From assembly GCF_038069655.2 (NCBI RefSeq), contig NZ_CP150951.2:3126001-3190000 (forward strand): 64,000 nucleotides of DNA, given 5' to 3'. The notes below the pieces were generated by a model that was not told the origin of the DNA, searched no databases, and saw only the letters and a list, made by a program, of their open reading frames with translations. A program made the translations under genes and the position numbers. This DNA is from Yoonia sp. BS5-3. GTDB lineage: Bacteria > Pseudomonadota > Alphaproteobacteria > Rhodobacterales > Rhodobacteraceae. The first letter of the stretch is position 1. The number at the start of each line of letters is the position of its first letter. Shown here one piece after another: positions 8,384 through 17,073 of the stretch.

Positions 8384-9622
8384 TCATTGACGAAAGGTCA
8401 GGATCAGGCTGAGCAGCGCTGTCATCAGCAGCACAAGCGGCAATGGCCAGCGGCGCCAGAGCAGCATGACCCCCGCAATAAGCGCCAGCCCGATCGCTGC
8501 AGGTTGGATCGATGTCAGCGCCGGCCAATGCAGATAAAACGGCCCAAATGCGAAGGTCGGGACCTCTGCAAAGAACAAATGCATCGCGAACCACAGCGAC
8601 AGGTTCGCGATGACCCCGACAACGGCGGCGGTGATGGCGCTGAGTGCATCTGTTAATCTGGGCTGTCCGTCTAGCCTTTCGATCAGCGGGGCCCCGGCGA
8701 AAATCCATATAAAACAAGGGATAAAGGTGACCCAAAGTGTCAAAACTCCGGCTGCCAGCGCCATCGCGACCCCGCCCTGCGCCATTCCGGCGATCATTGC
8801 CACAAATTGGGTGATCAAGATCAACGGTCCCGGTGTTGTTTCGGCCAACCCAAGCGCATCCATCATCTGCGGTGTGCTGAGCCATCCATGCGCGATCACA
8901 ACCTCTTGGGTCATATAGGCGAGCACTGCGTAGGCCCCACCAAATGTCACGACGGCCAGCGTGGAGAAAAACTGCGCGATATCAAGCAGAAAGGGGCTGC
9001 TGACGATCAGGGCGATTGGGGCTACCCAAAGCGCCAGCCCAATAAGCAGTGTCAGACATGTCGCGCGCAGCGGCCATGGCGTGTGCGATTGATTGGCCTT
9101 GCCTGCAGTGCTGGTTGCCGCGCCAATCAACGCGGCGACTGCGATCACCAAAGGAAAGGGCAGGGCGAAGGCAAAAAGCGCGACGAAAGCCACAAGTGCG
9201 ATGAACCTGTGGCCCTGGGTTTTCAAAGCGCGTTTGCTGATCTTGATCATGGCTTCAATCACGATCACAACCACAGTGGCTTTGACGCCTAAAAACAGGG
9301 CCTGCGCAATGGGCAGATTGCCAAATTGCCCGTAGGCCAAGGCAAGCAGCGTCATCACAATCGCGCCAGGCAGCACGAATAGCCCGCCCCCGATCACACC
9401 GCCCAGTATCCCCGCCCGTTGCCATCCAGCATAGGTGGCCAATTGCATAGCCTCGGGGCCTGGCAGCAGCATGCAAAAGGATAGGGCGCGCAGGAACTGT
9501 GCCTCGGTCAGCCAATTGCGGGTCTCAACCAGTTCCTTATGCATCAATGCGATCTGCGCCGCAGGTCCACCGAAGGACAGCAGGCCGATACGGCCGAAGA
9601 CTTGGATAAGTTCAGATGTCAT
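8384..9622 (-). CDS. chrA: Chromate transporter, two-domain ChrA
   Basis: A 412-residue membrane protein of the CHR family with two homologous halves. The N-half carries GLLSFGGPAAQIALMHKE and LLPGPEAMQLATYAGW; the C-half repeats the pattern (VVTFGGAYAVLAYM, AETTPGPLILITQF). ChrA exports chromate by a proton- or sulfate-linked mechanism, though many family members have not been tested. It stands alone, 28 bp after the stop of the DUF1194 gene, with no chrB regulator visible. Confidence 0.92.
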   Translation of the reverse strand: MTSELIQVFGRIGLLSFGGPAAQIALMHKELVETRNWLTEAQFLRALSFCMLLPGPEAMQLATYAGWQRAGILGGVIGGGLFVLPGAIVMTLLALAYGQFGNLPIAQALFLGVKATVVVIVIEAMIKISKRALKTQGHRFIALVAFVALFAFALPFPLVIAVAALIGAATSTAGKANQSHTPWPLRATCLTLLIGLALWVAPIALIVSSPFLLDIAQFFSTLAVVTFGGAYAVLAYMTQEVVIAHGWLSTPQMMDALGLAETTPGPLILITQFVAMIAGMAQGGVAMALAAGVLTLWVTFIPCFIWIFAGAPLIERLDGQPRLTDALSAITAAVVGVIANLSLWFAMHLFFAEVPTFAFGPFYLHWPALTSIQPAAIGLALIAGVMLLWRRWPLPLVLLMTALLSLILTFRQ

Positions 9623-9650
9623 GAATGCGGCCTTTGGTTTTGCCGCAGGC

Positions 9651-10307
9651 CTAACCGAAAATGCGGCTCAGCTCACGCAGAATTTTCGCGCGGATCGTCT
9701 CGGGATATTCGCGGTGGGTACGGGCGGTCATGACAAAGCCATCGCGGGTGATCACAGCGCCGCGGTAGAAATTTGTGATGGCCAACCCCATGGATTCAAT
9801 GGCGATTCCATTGATCGTCACACCCGCACGCTGGGCAGCGTTCCGGGCAGCCCGCGTATCGGCGCCTGCATTTGGAGTGCCATCGCCCGAGATATCAATG
9901 ACATGCCGGTTACAATGCGCAACCGCGTCAAATAGGCTGAGCGAGAAATAGATCGCCTCGGCCGGGGCGGTATCCGATAGCACAAAGGCGCGCTGCATCT
10001 GGCGGGCCTGCCTTGACAGCCGTGCCGCATCAAGTGTCGTACGGATTTGGGTCCATGGGATTGAAAGGCTTTGCTTATCAACGCCCGACCACTGAACAAC
10101 GGCCAGTGTTGCTTCACCCTGGACCATAACCTCAACGATTTCAGGGTCTTGCAAGGCGTCCGCCAGCCCGTCTGTTTGCAGCCGATATTCGGCAGTGTCG
10201 ATTGAGTTCGAGACATCGATGGTCAGAACCAATGCCGTCCCACAGGCCTGTGCAGCCAAGGGGGCCGAGGCCAGGAAACTGGCGACAAGAAACGAGCAAA
10301 CGCGCAT
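9651..10307 (-). CDS. DUF1194 / von Willebrand A-like exported protein
   Basis: A secreted protein with a signal peptide (start MRVCSFLVASFLASAPLAAQA) and a vWA-like domain. DVSNSID gives the DxSxS metal-ion-dependent adhesion site, and ISGDGTPNAG supplies the second acidic loop. DUF1194 proteins are common in Rhodobacterales and of unknown function; the fold suggests metal-dependent protein binding in the periplasm. The ATG at 10307 was chosen over an upstream GTG because it places the signal peptide at the N-terminus. Confidence 0.82.
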   Translation of the reverse strand: MRVCSFLVASFLASAPLAAQACGTALVLTIDVSNSIDTAEYRLQTDGLADALQDPEIVEVMVQGEATLAVVQWSGVDKQSLSIPWTQIRTTLDAARLSRQARQMQRAFVLSDTAPAEAIYFSLSLFDAVAHCNRHVIDISGDGTPNAGADTRAARNAAQRAGVTINGIAIESMGLAITNFYRGAVITRDGFVMTARTHREYPETIRAKILRELSRIFG

Positions 10308-10399
10308 GGCGTGGATGGTGCACGGGAAGGCACGCACATTTCAAGTCACAAGAATGACAGCGCGACCACATCGCATATATGCAATTCTATTCAGTGGTT

Positions 10400-10735
10400 T
10401 GCGGGGGGATGTTAATGCAGGTTTCTGTTGCCAGGTACCTGCGAACCCCGCCTAAGGTCGCTAAACCCTAGGAGTTAGATTTCAGTATTCCGCACTGCTT
10501 AAGCAGCGAGGGCAACTGGAGCTCTGTTGTCATTTGCAACTAGCTTAATTGAACCGATAACGGTGGTATCTCACCGAAACAAAGCAAACCCCTTTAGACG
10601 TTCGTCGATCCTATTTCGGCCCCATGATCCCCAAATGAAGGATGTTTGGTGGAGCCGCCGGGTACCGCCCCCGGGTCCGATCCGCTTATTACGAGCGCGT
10701 TTATGTTCATAGTCCCGAGGGACAGACCAGACATA
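10400..10735 (-). ncRNA. ssrA: tmRNA, circularly permuted two-piece form
   Basis: Trans-translation RNA that rescues stalled ribosomes. On the minus strand the acceptor piece comes first and ends in CGGCTCC-ACCA (CCA at 10649-10647). After a 23-base spacer (10646-10624) the coding piece begins GGGGCCGAAATAGG at about 10623. GGGGCCG pairs with CGGCTCC to make the 7-bp acceptor stem. The tag frame at 10537-10499 reads ANDNRAPVALAA-stop. A GCAGGT/ACCTGC hairpin near 10442-10417 is probably one of the pseudoknot stems. Outer ends are approximate. A possible promoter (TTGCAG, 17 bases, TATGTC) lies just upstream of 10735. The T-arm stem CCGGG/CCCGG encloses an atypical loop, GGCGGTA. Confidence 0.93.
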
Positions 10736-10810
10736 AGCAAGCGGTGGGGCTGCTGCAAGGGGGCTGGGGCATCTGCGGCAAGAAAAGGCCCCTAGGGCGA
10801 TGAAATAATA

Positions 10811-10836
10811 CGTACAGAACGCGTACATATGCCGTA
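10811..10836. repeat. 26-bp dispersed repeat, copy 1
   Basis: CGTACAGAACGCGTACATAT followed by GCCGTA matches 49979-50004 in 24 of 26 positions. It contains GTAC units one helical turn (11 bp) apart and lies about 75 bp upstream of the presumed tmRNA transcription start. It may be an operator. The stretch from 10740 to 11182 otherwise shows no gene that I can support. Confidence 0.5.
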
Positions 10837-11182
10837 TGTATCAGCGCAATTTGGGGGGGCTGTGTGACAACATGGATATCTCTGGCGCGGCGGCCTGCCG
10901 CTGTTCAGCCGGTTGAATTGTATTATCAATCCAGTCATAGTTTTGAGTGAGTGGGTCGCGGAACGAGGAAGGTGCGTTACTATTGGTAGAGCGAGTTGCG
11001 CATTGTTCGTGCACGTTTACCAAGCGTCATGCCCAACTTTTGTCGCAACTTTGTGCGGTTTTTGCCATTTAAGTTAGTAATTGTTCTCATACAGGCATCA
11101 ATACCAGTCTTTGTCGCCAGGCGTTGATACTCCGCATGAAAATAACGCGTCTGCTCAGGGAAAAGGTAAGGTGGTGTTGGAG

Positions 11183-11743
11183 ATGATATTTAGGTTTTGC
11201 CCAATGGTGCAGGTTCTGCGGTTTTTGCTACTGGTCGGTTTGATGGCTTTGCCCGTCGCCAGTGCCGCGCAGTCAAATGATCGGTCCGTGATGCGCATGG
11301 TGTGCTTTGATTCGGATCAAACCGCGTCTGGCCAAAGTACCGGCGGTTGGACAGCGATCATCACGCAGATGAACAATGAACAATATCCGGCAACGACCTT
11401 TATTCCCGATGAACAAGGGCAATATGCCGAGAAATTTCCGATGTTTGAGAACATCATATTCTTCATGTTTGTTTTTGAGGAAACGACCGGCCTAAGCGCG
11501 GCCACTGATGCGCGCAGCCTGGCCGAAGAACTTTTGGCCAGCGGCAGTGCCCCTGTGCCTGTGCTGGCTGAGGGCAACCGCGTTGGGAGCCTTTTTGACA
11601 TGAGCTGGGGAGGGTCCAGCACGTTCCAATACGATTCAGCTGATCAGTCAAAGAATATCTATTCCGACGTTGATCAATCCGAGCAGCGCGTGCCGGTTTG
11701 CCAGCCACCGTTTGTCTATGTCGCCCCCAGCGGGAATGGTTAA
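11183..11743 (+). CDS. Exported protein of unknown function
   Basis: About 186 residues with an N-terminal signal peptide (hydrophobic LRFLLLVGLMALPVASAAQ). No domain recognised. The mature part contains two cysteines (VCFDSD near the start, VCQPPF at the end) that could form a disulfide. The frame is open from 11081, but the upstream residues are hydrophilic and the signal peptide points to a start at 11183 or at a GTG just before it. It lies 188 bp before the phosphate-binding/OmpA fusion gene, on the same strand. Confidence 0.55.
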   Translation: MIFRFCPMVQVLRFLLLVGLMALPVASAAQSNDRSVMRMVCFDSDQTASGQSTGGWTAIITQMNNEQYPATTFIPDEQGQYAEKFPMFENIIFFMFVFEETTGLSAATDARSLAEELLASGSAPVPVLAEGNRVGSLFDMSWGGSSTFQYDSADQSKNIYSDVDQSEQRVPVCQPPFVYVAPSGNG

Positions 11744-11930
11744 GATAGCCAATGCCCCCGCTAGTGATCTGTCTTTGGGAGGAAAAATTGTTTTTGACCC
11801 GTATCTTATCATGGCTTTTCGCCCCGGCACGGACCCGGTTAAGGCCGGTACTGGTTCCAGTCGCACAGCCCCAAAATGCGGCGCCCCGCAATGCACAAAT
11901 GCTTCGAAATAATATCAAGGAATGGTGAAA

Positions 11931-13493
11931 ATGGACATGAAACACCTGAATATAAAGGCCGCCCTGCTTGGCACGGCGATGTGCTGCGCAAGCGTTGCTG
12001 CCGCACAAGAGGTCAATCTTAAATCGCCCGATGGATCAATCGATCTGACCGGCGAGCTGATCGAGTATCAGGATAACATTTACGTGATCAGCTCACCGCT
12101 TGGGTCTGTGCGCGTCTCGGGCGACCGAGTTGAATGCGTCGGCGGCGGTTGCCCGGATACTGAGGTTCTTGACCAAGAGATTACATTCTCGGGCTCTGAC
12201 GCCATTGCCGATGGTCTGTTGCCCGTCTTGTTGGCCAGCTACGCGACGTCGCTGGAGGCTGAGCCGGTCCTGACAGAGACAGTTGGTTCCTTTGAGACAA
12301 GCACGCAGTTCATCGACAATTTCGGTTTCGGAGATCTGATTGAGTCCTATCGGATCCGCGCATCGGTTTCGTCCGACGCCTTTATGAACCTGCTGGGCAA
12401 ATCGGCCGAGATTGGTGTGTCATCACGCCGGATTACCGTGGATGAAGCCCGTTTGCTGCGCGAATATGGCGCGGGCAGCATGGTCAGCACCGAAAACGAA
12501 CATATTCTTGCGACCGATAGTATCATCGTGATCTCAAACCCTTCCAACCCGATACAGGCCATCACGCTTGAGCAGCTGGCAGGTATCTATTCGGGTGCGA
12601 TTTCGAACTGGTCCGAGTTGGGCGGCAACGACGCCCCGATCAACGCGGTGCATTTGGCCCGTGGATCCGGTACCCGCGGCGTTTTTGAAGAGCGCATCCT
12701 GCAAGACACGCCCGGTCAGCCGATCAATGTGGTTGAGGCCGAAGGCAGTGTTGATATGGCCGCCCGTGTGAATGCTGATGAAAATGCGATCGGATACGTA
12801 TCGATCGCCTTCCGCCGCGGTGCGCAGGCGATGAGCCTTACAAACGAATGCGGGATCGCCACCGAACCTGATGAGTTTGCCGCGAAAACCGGCGAATATG
12901 TCCTGCAGCGCCCGCTTTATTTCTACACCCGCGGCGATACAACCACCGACGAGGTACGCGATTTCCTGACATGGGCTAAATCGGGTGAGGCAACAGCCGC
13001 TGTTGCGAAATCGGGCTTTATCGATCTTGGCGTTAGTGCTGCTGCTCAAGAGGTGGATTCGCTGCGTGCCCAAAACCTGCAGAACGCCAATCTGGATGAT
13101 TACGAGGCCTCATTCGCGGATACATTTGTGGATCAGATGGTGAACTATGACCGTCTGTCATCGACATTCCGTTTCTTCACCGGTTCCAACCGTCTGACAC
13201 CACAATCCCGCGTGGTTCTGGACCGTTTGATCGACTATCTTGAAGATCAGCCCGCTGGCGAGGTCATGCTGGTTGGTTTCACCGACGATCAGGGCCCGTT
13301 TGATGCCAATCTGCGCATCGCCGAAGATCGCGCGGCCTTTATGGTTGAGGAAATCGCATCGGTTGCCGGTGGTCGTCTGGACCATATCACCTTTACCACA
13401 GCAGGATATGGTGAGCTGGCCCCGGTTGCGTGTAACGCCACAAGCAATGGCCGTGCCATTAACCGCCGTATCGAAGTCTGGGCTGCGAAGTAA
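11931..13493 (+). CDS. Phosphate-binding-like (PstS-type) / OmpA fusion protein
   Basis: About 520 residues with a signal peptide (AALLGTAMCCASVAAAQ). Residues ~80-370 resemble the PstS-like periplasmic binding fold, including TDSIIVISNPSNPI and the HLARGSGTRGVFEE ligand loop. Residues ~395-520 form an OmpA-like peptidoglycan-binding domain (FFTGSNRLTPQSRVVLDRL, then NLRIAEDRAAFMVEE and NRRIEVW). This joins a ligand-binding domain to a wall anchor, so it is probably not a transport component. No pst permease genes are near. AGGA 9 bases before the ATG at 11931 supports this start over 11922. Confidence 0.85.
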   Translation: MDMKHLNIKAALLGTAMCCASVAAAQEVNLKSPDGSIDLTGELIEYQDNIYVISSPLGSVRVSGDRVECVGGGCPDTEVLDQEITFSGSDAIADGLLPVLLASYATSLEAEPVLTETVGSFETSTQFIDNFGFGDLIESYRIRASVSSDAFMNLLGKSAEIGVSSRRITVDEARLLREYGAGSMVSTENEHILATDSIIVISNPSNPIQAITLEQLAGIYSGAISNWSELGGNDAPINAVHLARGSGTRGVFEERILQDTPGQPINVVEAEGSVDMAARVNADENAIGYVSIAFRRGAQAMSLTNECGIATEPDEFAAKTGEYVLQRPLYFYTRGDTTTDEVRDFLTWAKSGEATAAVAKSGFIDLGVSAAAQEVDSLRAQNLQNANLDDYEASFADTFVDQMVNYDRLSSTFRFFTGSNRLTPQSRVVLDRLIDYLEDQPAGEVMLVGFTDDQGPFDANLRIAEDRAAFMVEEIASVAGGRLDHITFTTAGYGELAPVACNATSNGRAINRRIEVWAAK

Positions 13494-13567
13494 CTCAGCG
13501 CATCGCAAATGACATTTGTTGTCGGCGGCGCTGCCGCCTGACAGCAACAGACACGAAAGTGAGAGAC

Positions 13568-14875
13568 ATGAAAAATTTTGTATCCATCGCGGCTCTGACG
13601 GCGACAGTGGCAACTGTTCCAGCCGTCACCAACGCCGCTGAGCTGACCATCGCAACCGTGAATAACGGCCATATGATCACCATGCAGCAATTGGCGCCCG
13701 AGTTCCTTGAGCGCTATCCGAATATCACGCTCAATTGGGTGACCTTCAACGAAGGCGAATTGCGCGAACAGGTCACCGCCGACATCACCGAAGGCGGCGG
13801 CCAGTTTGATGTGATGACCATCGGCATGTATGAGGCCCCGATCTGGGGCGAGCGTGGCTGGCTGGCCCCGCTGAACTTTAGTGCCGAATATGAGCAGAAT
13901 GACCTGCTGCCTGCTATTCGCGACGGCCTCAGCCATGAGGGTACGCTTTATGCGGCCCCGTTCTATGGTGAAAGCTCGATGATCATGTATCGTTCGGACT
14001 TGATGCGCGATGCGGGTATTACCCTGGGCAGTAACCCCAACTGGGATGAGGTCATCGCCGCTGCCGAAGCCATGACCGATCGCGACAATGGTGTTTACGG
14101 CATCTGCCTGCGCGGTAAGCCGGGCTGGGGCGACAACATGGCCTTCCTGACCACTATGGCAAACAGCTTTGGTGCGCAGCTTTTTGATGAAAACTGGCGT
14201 CCGACGCTGGAATCAGATGAATGGCGCGATGCGGTATCGCTTTATATTGATACGCTGACCAAATACGGCCCTCCGGGATCTGAAGGCAATTCGTTCAACG
14301 AAATCCTGTCTTTGTTCAACGAAGGCCGTTGCGGGATGTGGATTGATGCCACGATCGCCGCATCCTTCATCACCGACCCCGATCAATCATCCGTTGCGGA
14401 CGATGTCGCCTTTGCGCAGGCCCCAAGCGGCGTGACAAACAAGGGCGCCAACTGGCTTTGGGCCTGGGCGCTGGCTGTTCCGGCAGGTTCAAACGCGACC
14501 GTTGAAGCCACGACCTTTATCGAATGGGCCACATCACAGGCCTATATCGAGCTGGTCGGCGAAAAACGCGGCTGGGGTCAGGTCCCGACCGGTACCCGCC
14601 AGTCGACTTATCGCAATGCTAACTTCCAGGATGCGGCCTTGTTTGCCGATGCCGAGTTGAACGCGATCTTGTCCGCTGATCCGACAGATTCCACGCTGAA
14701 CCCATCGCCTTATGTGGGCGTTCAGTTCGCATCGATCCCGGAATTTGCGGATATTGGCGGCTATATGGGCCAGCAGATGACAGCCGCCCTGCGCGGTGAT
14801 CTGAGCATTGATGAGGCGCTGGCCAATGCCCAGGCCTATGCCGATGCTGCCATGCAAGAAGCTGGCTATTATTAA
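13568..14875 (+). CDS. ABC transporter sugar/polyol-binding protein (orphan)
   Basis: A 435-residue extracellular solute-binding protein of the family that includes SmoE/MalE-like sugar and polyol binders. It has a signal peptide (KNFVSIAALTATVATVPAVTNA), then the typical FDVMTIGMYEAPIWGERGWL and APFYGESSMIMYRSDL segments. The ATG at 13568 follows GTGAGAG; a GTG three codons upstream is less likely. Normally permease and ATPase genes follow directly, but here a hairpin and then a DUF302 gene follow, so the protein is an orphan within this window. Confidence 0.88.
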   Translation: MKNFVSIAALTATVATVPAVTNAAELTIATVNNGHMITMQQLAPEFLERYPNITLNWVTFNEGELREQVTADITEGGGQFDVMTIGMYEAPIWGERGWLAPLNFSAEYEQNDLLPAIRDGLSHEGTLYAAPFYGESSMIMYRSDLMRDAGITLGSNPNWDEVIAAAEAMTDRDNGVYGICLRGKPGWGDNMAFLTTMANSFGAQLFDENWRPTLESDEWRDAVSLYIDTLTKYGPPGSEGNSFNEILSLFNEGRCGMWIDATIAASFITDPDQSSVADDVAFAQAPSGVTNKGANWLWAWALAVPAGSNATVEATTFIEWATSQAYIELVGEKRGWGQVPTGTRQSTYRNANFQDAALFADAELNAILSADPTDSTLNPSPYVGVQFASIPEFADIGGYMGQQMTAALRGDLSIDEALANAQAYADAAMQEAGYY

Positions 14876-14883
14876 GCTAAATT

Positions 14884-14909
14884 CACCGGCCAGCTTTGGC
14901 TGGCCGGTG
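14884..14909 (+). terminator. GC-rich hairpin after the binding-protein gene
   Basis: Perfect 11-bp stem (CACCGGCCAGC / GCTGGCCGGTG) with a TTTG loop, 9 bases after the stop codon. There is no T-run after it (CCCCCCGG), so it may act as an mRNA 3'-end stabiliser rather than an intrinsic terminator. Confidence 0.65.
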
Positions 14910-14990
14910 CCCCCCGGGATTGTGATTAGCGCGCCGCGCCCGGCCTTGTTAGGCAGGCTTAATTCCGGCCGCTGATTTTTGAGGGTTCCC

Positions 14991-15452
14991 ATGCGCCATC
15001 TTATCCTTTGTCTGTGCCTTTTCGCCATGCCTGCCAATGCCGAAATGGCCCCCCGCGATGGCTGGGATGTCATACCGACCCAGAAAACATATGATAATCT
15101 GATTGATGCTGTGCGTGCTGCTGCGGGCGAAAATGGGATGGGTGTTGTCACCCAGGCAGGGCCCACAGGTGCGGCCCGTAATCGCGGTATCACCATCCCC
15201 GGCAACCGTGTGATTGGTCTATTCAACAATTTCTACGCGGTCCGCATCCTTGATTTGTCGACCGCCGCGATGATCGAGGCGCCGATCCGTGTCTATGTGA
15301 CCGAAAACGCCGATGGCACGGCGACCTTATCCTATAAGCGTCCCAGCACTGTCTTCGCCCCCTATATAGATGAGGCGGGCCCGGGTTTGGCTAAGGCGGC
15401 TGCGGAATTGGATGAGATTTTCGCGGCAATCGCAGCAGATGCCACCCAGTAG
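14991..15452 (+). CDS. Exported DUF302-domain protein
   Basis: 153 residues with a signal peptide (RHLILCLCLFAMPANA). The body fits DUF302: FYAVRILDLSTAAMIEAPIRV and the later YKRPSTVFAPY segment. DUF302 is an alpha/beta fold of unknown role, sometimes found with thiol or redox proteins. The ATG at 14991 has TGAGGG five bases upstream; the longer frame from a TTG at 14979 is not needed. Confidence 0.8.
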   Translation: MRHLILCLCLFAMPANAEMAPRDGWDVIPTQKTYDNLIDAVRAAAGENGMGVVTQAGPTGAARNRGITIPGNRVIGLFNNFYAVRILDLSTAAMIEAPIRVYVTENADGTATLSYKRPSTVFAPYIDEAGPGLAKAAAELDEIFAAIAADATQ

Positions 15453-15529
15453 CCAGCTGCGCTTGACCTGACTGCAGATGCGCTAGATCACCCTCCAACA
15501 CCTAGGCGCGATGCGCCTACTGCGGAGGC

Positions 15530-16948
15530 ATGATGAGTAACACCCCAATATTGCTTTGGTTTCGGCGCGATCTGCGGTTGGCCGATCACGAATCGCTGCG
15601 CGCCGCCTGCGACAGTGGTCGTCCCGTCATTCCTGTCTTTGTCCATGATGATCAGGTTGCCGATTTAGGCGCCGCGCCAAGGATGCGGCTTGGGCTGAGC
15701 GTGGCGCATTTCGCGCAACAGCTTGAAGCCATGGGCAGCCGCCTGATCTTGCGCAAAGGGCCTGCATTGCAGGTCTTGCGTGATCTGGTCCAGGAAACCG
15801 GGGCAGGGGCCGTCTATTGGTCGCGCCTTTATGATCCGGCCGCCAAGGCGCGCGACACGCAGATTAAATCTGCCCTTAAGGAGGATGGTTTGGCGCCGCG
15901 CAGTTTCGCGGGCCATCTGCTGTTTGAGCCTTGGACCGTTGAGACCAAAACCGGTGGATTTTACAAAGTCTACACTCCGATGTGGAAAGCCGTGCGGGAC
16001 CGCGATGTGCCGCAAGCGCTGACGGCACCGGGCCGCATGCTGGCCCCGGAAAGCTGGCCGCAGTCGGATTGCTTGGATGATTGGCAAATGGGGCGCGACA
16101 TGCGCCGCGGCGCATCGGGTCTTGCCGCCCGTTGCTGTGTTGGCGAAGCTGCCGCGCGTGACCGCCTGACCCGGTTTATGGATGGGCCGGTAACAGCTTA
16201 CGTCAAAAACCGGGATTTGCCGGGCGTCGATGGCACCTCGCGCTTGTCCGAAAACCTGACCTATGGCGAGATTAGCCCGCGCGTATGTTGGCATGCCGGT
16301 TGGGCGGCTTTGCAAGCCGGGCAGGGTGATGCCGAGGTGTTCTTGAAAGAACTGGTCTGGCGCGAGTTTGCCTATCATCTGGCCCATCACACGCCCCATA
16401 TCACCACAGGCAATTGGAAGCCCGATTGGGACGCTTTCCCGTGGAATACCGATGAGACCGACAATGTGCAGGCCTGGAAACAAGGACGCACGGGCGTTCG
16501 CTTTGTCGATGCGGCTATGCGCGAGATGTATGTTACCGGGACGATGCATAACCGGGGCCGGATGATCGTGGCCTCTTATTTGACCAAGCATTTGCTGACC
16601 CATTGGCAGATCGGGCTGGACTGGTTCGCCGATTGCCTGATCGATTGGGACCCGTGCAGCAATGCAATGGGCTGGCAATGGTCCGCCGGATCAGGCCCGG
16701 ATGCGACGCCGTATTTTCGTGTTTTCAACCCGGTCACTCAGCTTGATAAATTCGACAAGGATCGCGCCTATGTCAAAACCTGGATCGCCGAAGGATACCG
16801 CACGCCCAGCCAGACCGCATTGGACTATTTCGACATGATCCCGCGTAGCTGGGCGATGTCCGCCGCGGACAAATACCCCGATCCCGTCGTACCTGCGGAT
16901 GAGGGCCGCAAACGCGCATTGGCCGCCTATGAGACGCGGGGCTTTTGA
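15530..16948 (+). CDS. phrB: Deoxyribodipyrimidine photo-lyase
   Basis: Light-driven repair of UV-induced pyrimidine dimers using FAD and an antenna pigment. 472 residues, the class I length. N-terminal antenna-binding Rossmann domain (ILLWFRRDLRLADHESL) and C-terminal FAD domain (NRGRMIVASYLTKHLL, then NAMGWQWSAGSGPDATPYFR, with the electron-transfer and DNA-binding tryptophans). Two ATGs in a row occur at 15530 and 15533; GGAGG lies 1 or 4 bases before them, so the second may be used. Confidence 0.95.
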   Translation: MMSNTPILLWFRRDLRLADHESLRAACDSGRPVIPVFVHDDQVADLGAAPRMRLGLSVAHFAQQLEAMGSRLILRKGPALQVLRDLVQETGAGAVYWSRLYDPAAKARDTQIKSALKEDGLAPRSFAGHLLFEPWTVETKTGGFYKVYTPMWKAVRDRDVPQALTAPGRMLAPESWPQSDCLDDWQMGRDMRRGASGLAARCCVGEAAARDRLTRFMDGPVTAYVKNRDLPGVDGTSRLSENLTYGEISPRVCWHAGWAALQAGQGDAEVFLKELVWREFAYHLAHHTPHITTGNWKPDWDAFPWNTDETDNVQAWKQGRTGVRFVDAAMREMYVTGTMHNRGRMIVASYLTKHLLTHWQIGLDWFADCLIDWDPCSNAMGWQWSAGSGPDATPYFRVFNPVTQLDKFDKDRAYVKTWIAEGYRTPSQTALDYFDMIPRSWAMSAADKYPDPVVPADEGRKRALAAYETRGF

Positions 16949-17073
16949 GCCCCATTTTCCTTCATAGTGATTTTTTTTGATCGTCTTCGGTGACTTCCGC
17001 GTAATAATAAATAACTTCAACGCCCAAGATGCCGGGAAAAACCGTGCACGGGACCAAGACGACAGGAAGATAC

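Noticed and set aside
10571-10828. 85-residue minus-strand open frame
   Set aside because: It lies within and across the tmRNA pieces; the RNA structure, tag peptide and CCA end explain the sequence.
11648-11912. Small open frames between the exported protein and the PstS/OmpA fusion
   Set aside because: They overlap the ends of real genes or lack a ribosome binding site and any recognisable feature.
15665-16678. 337-residue minus-strand frame opposite the photolyase gene
   Set aside because: Antisense shadow created by codon bias in a high-GC gene.
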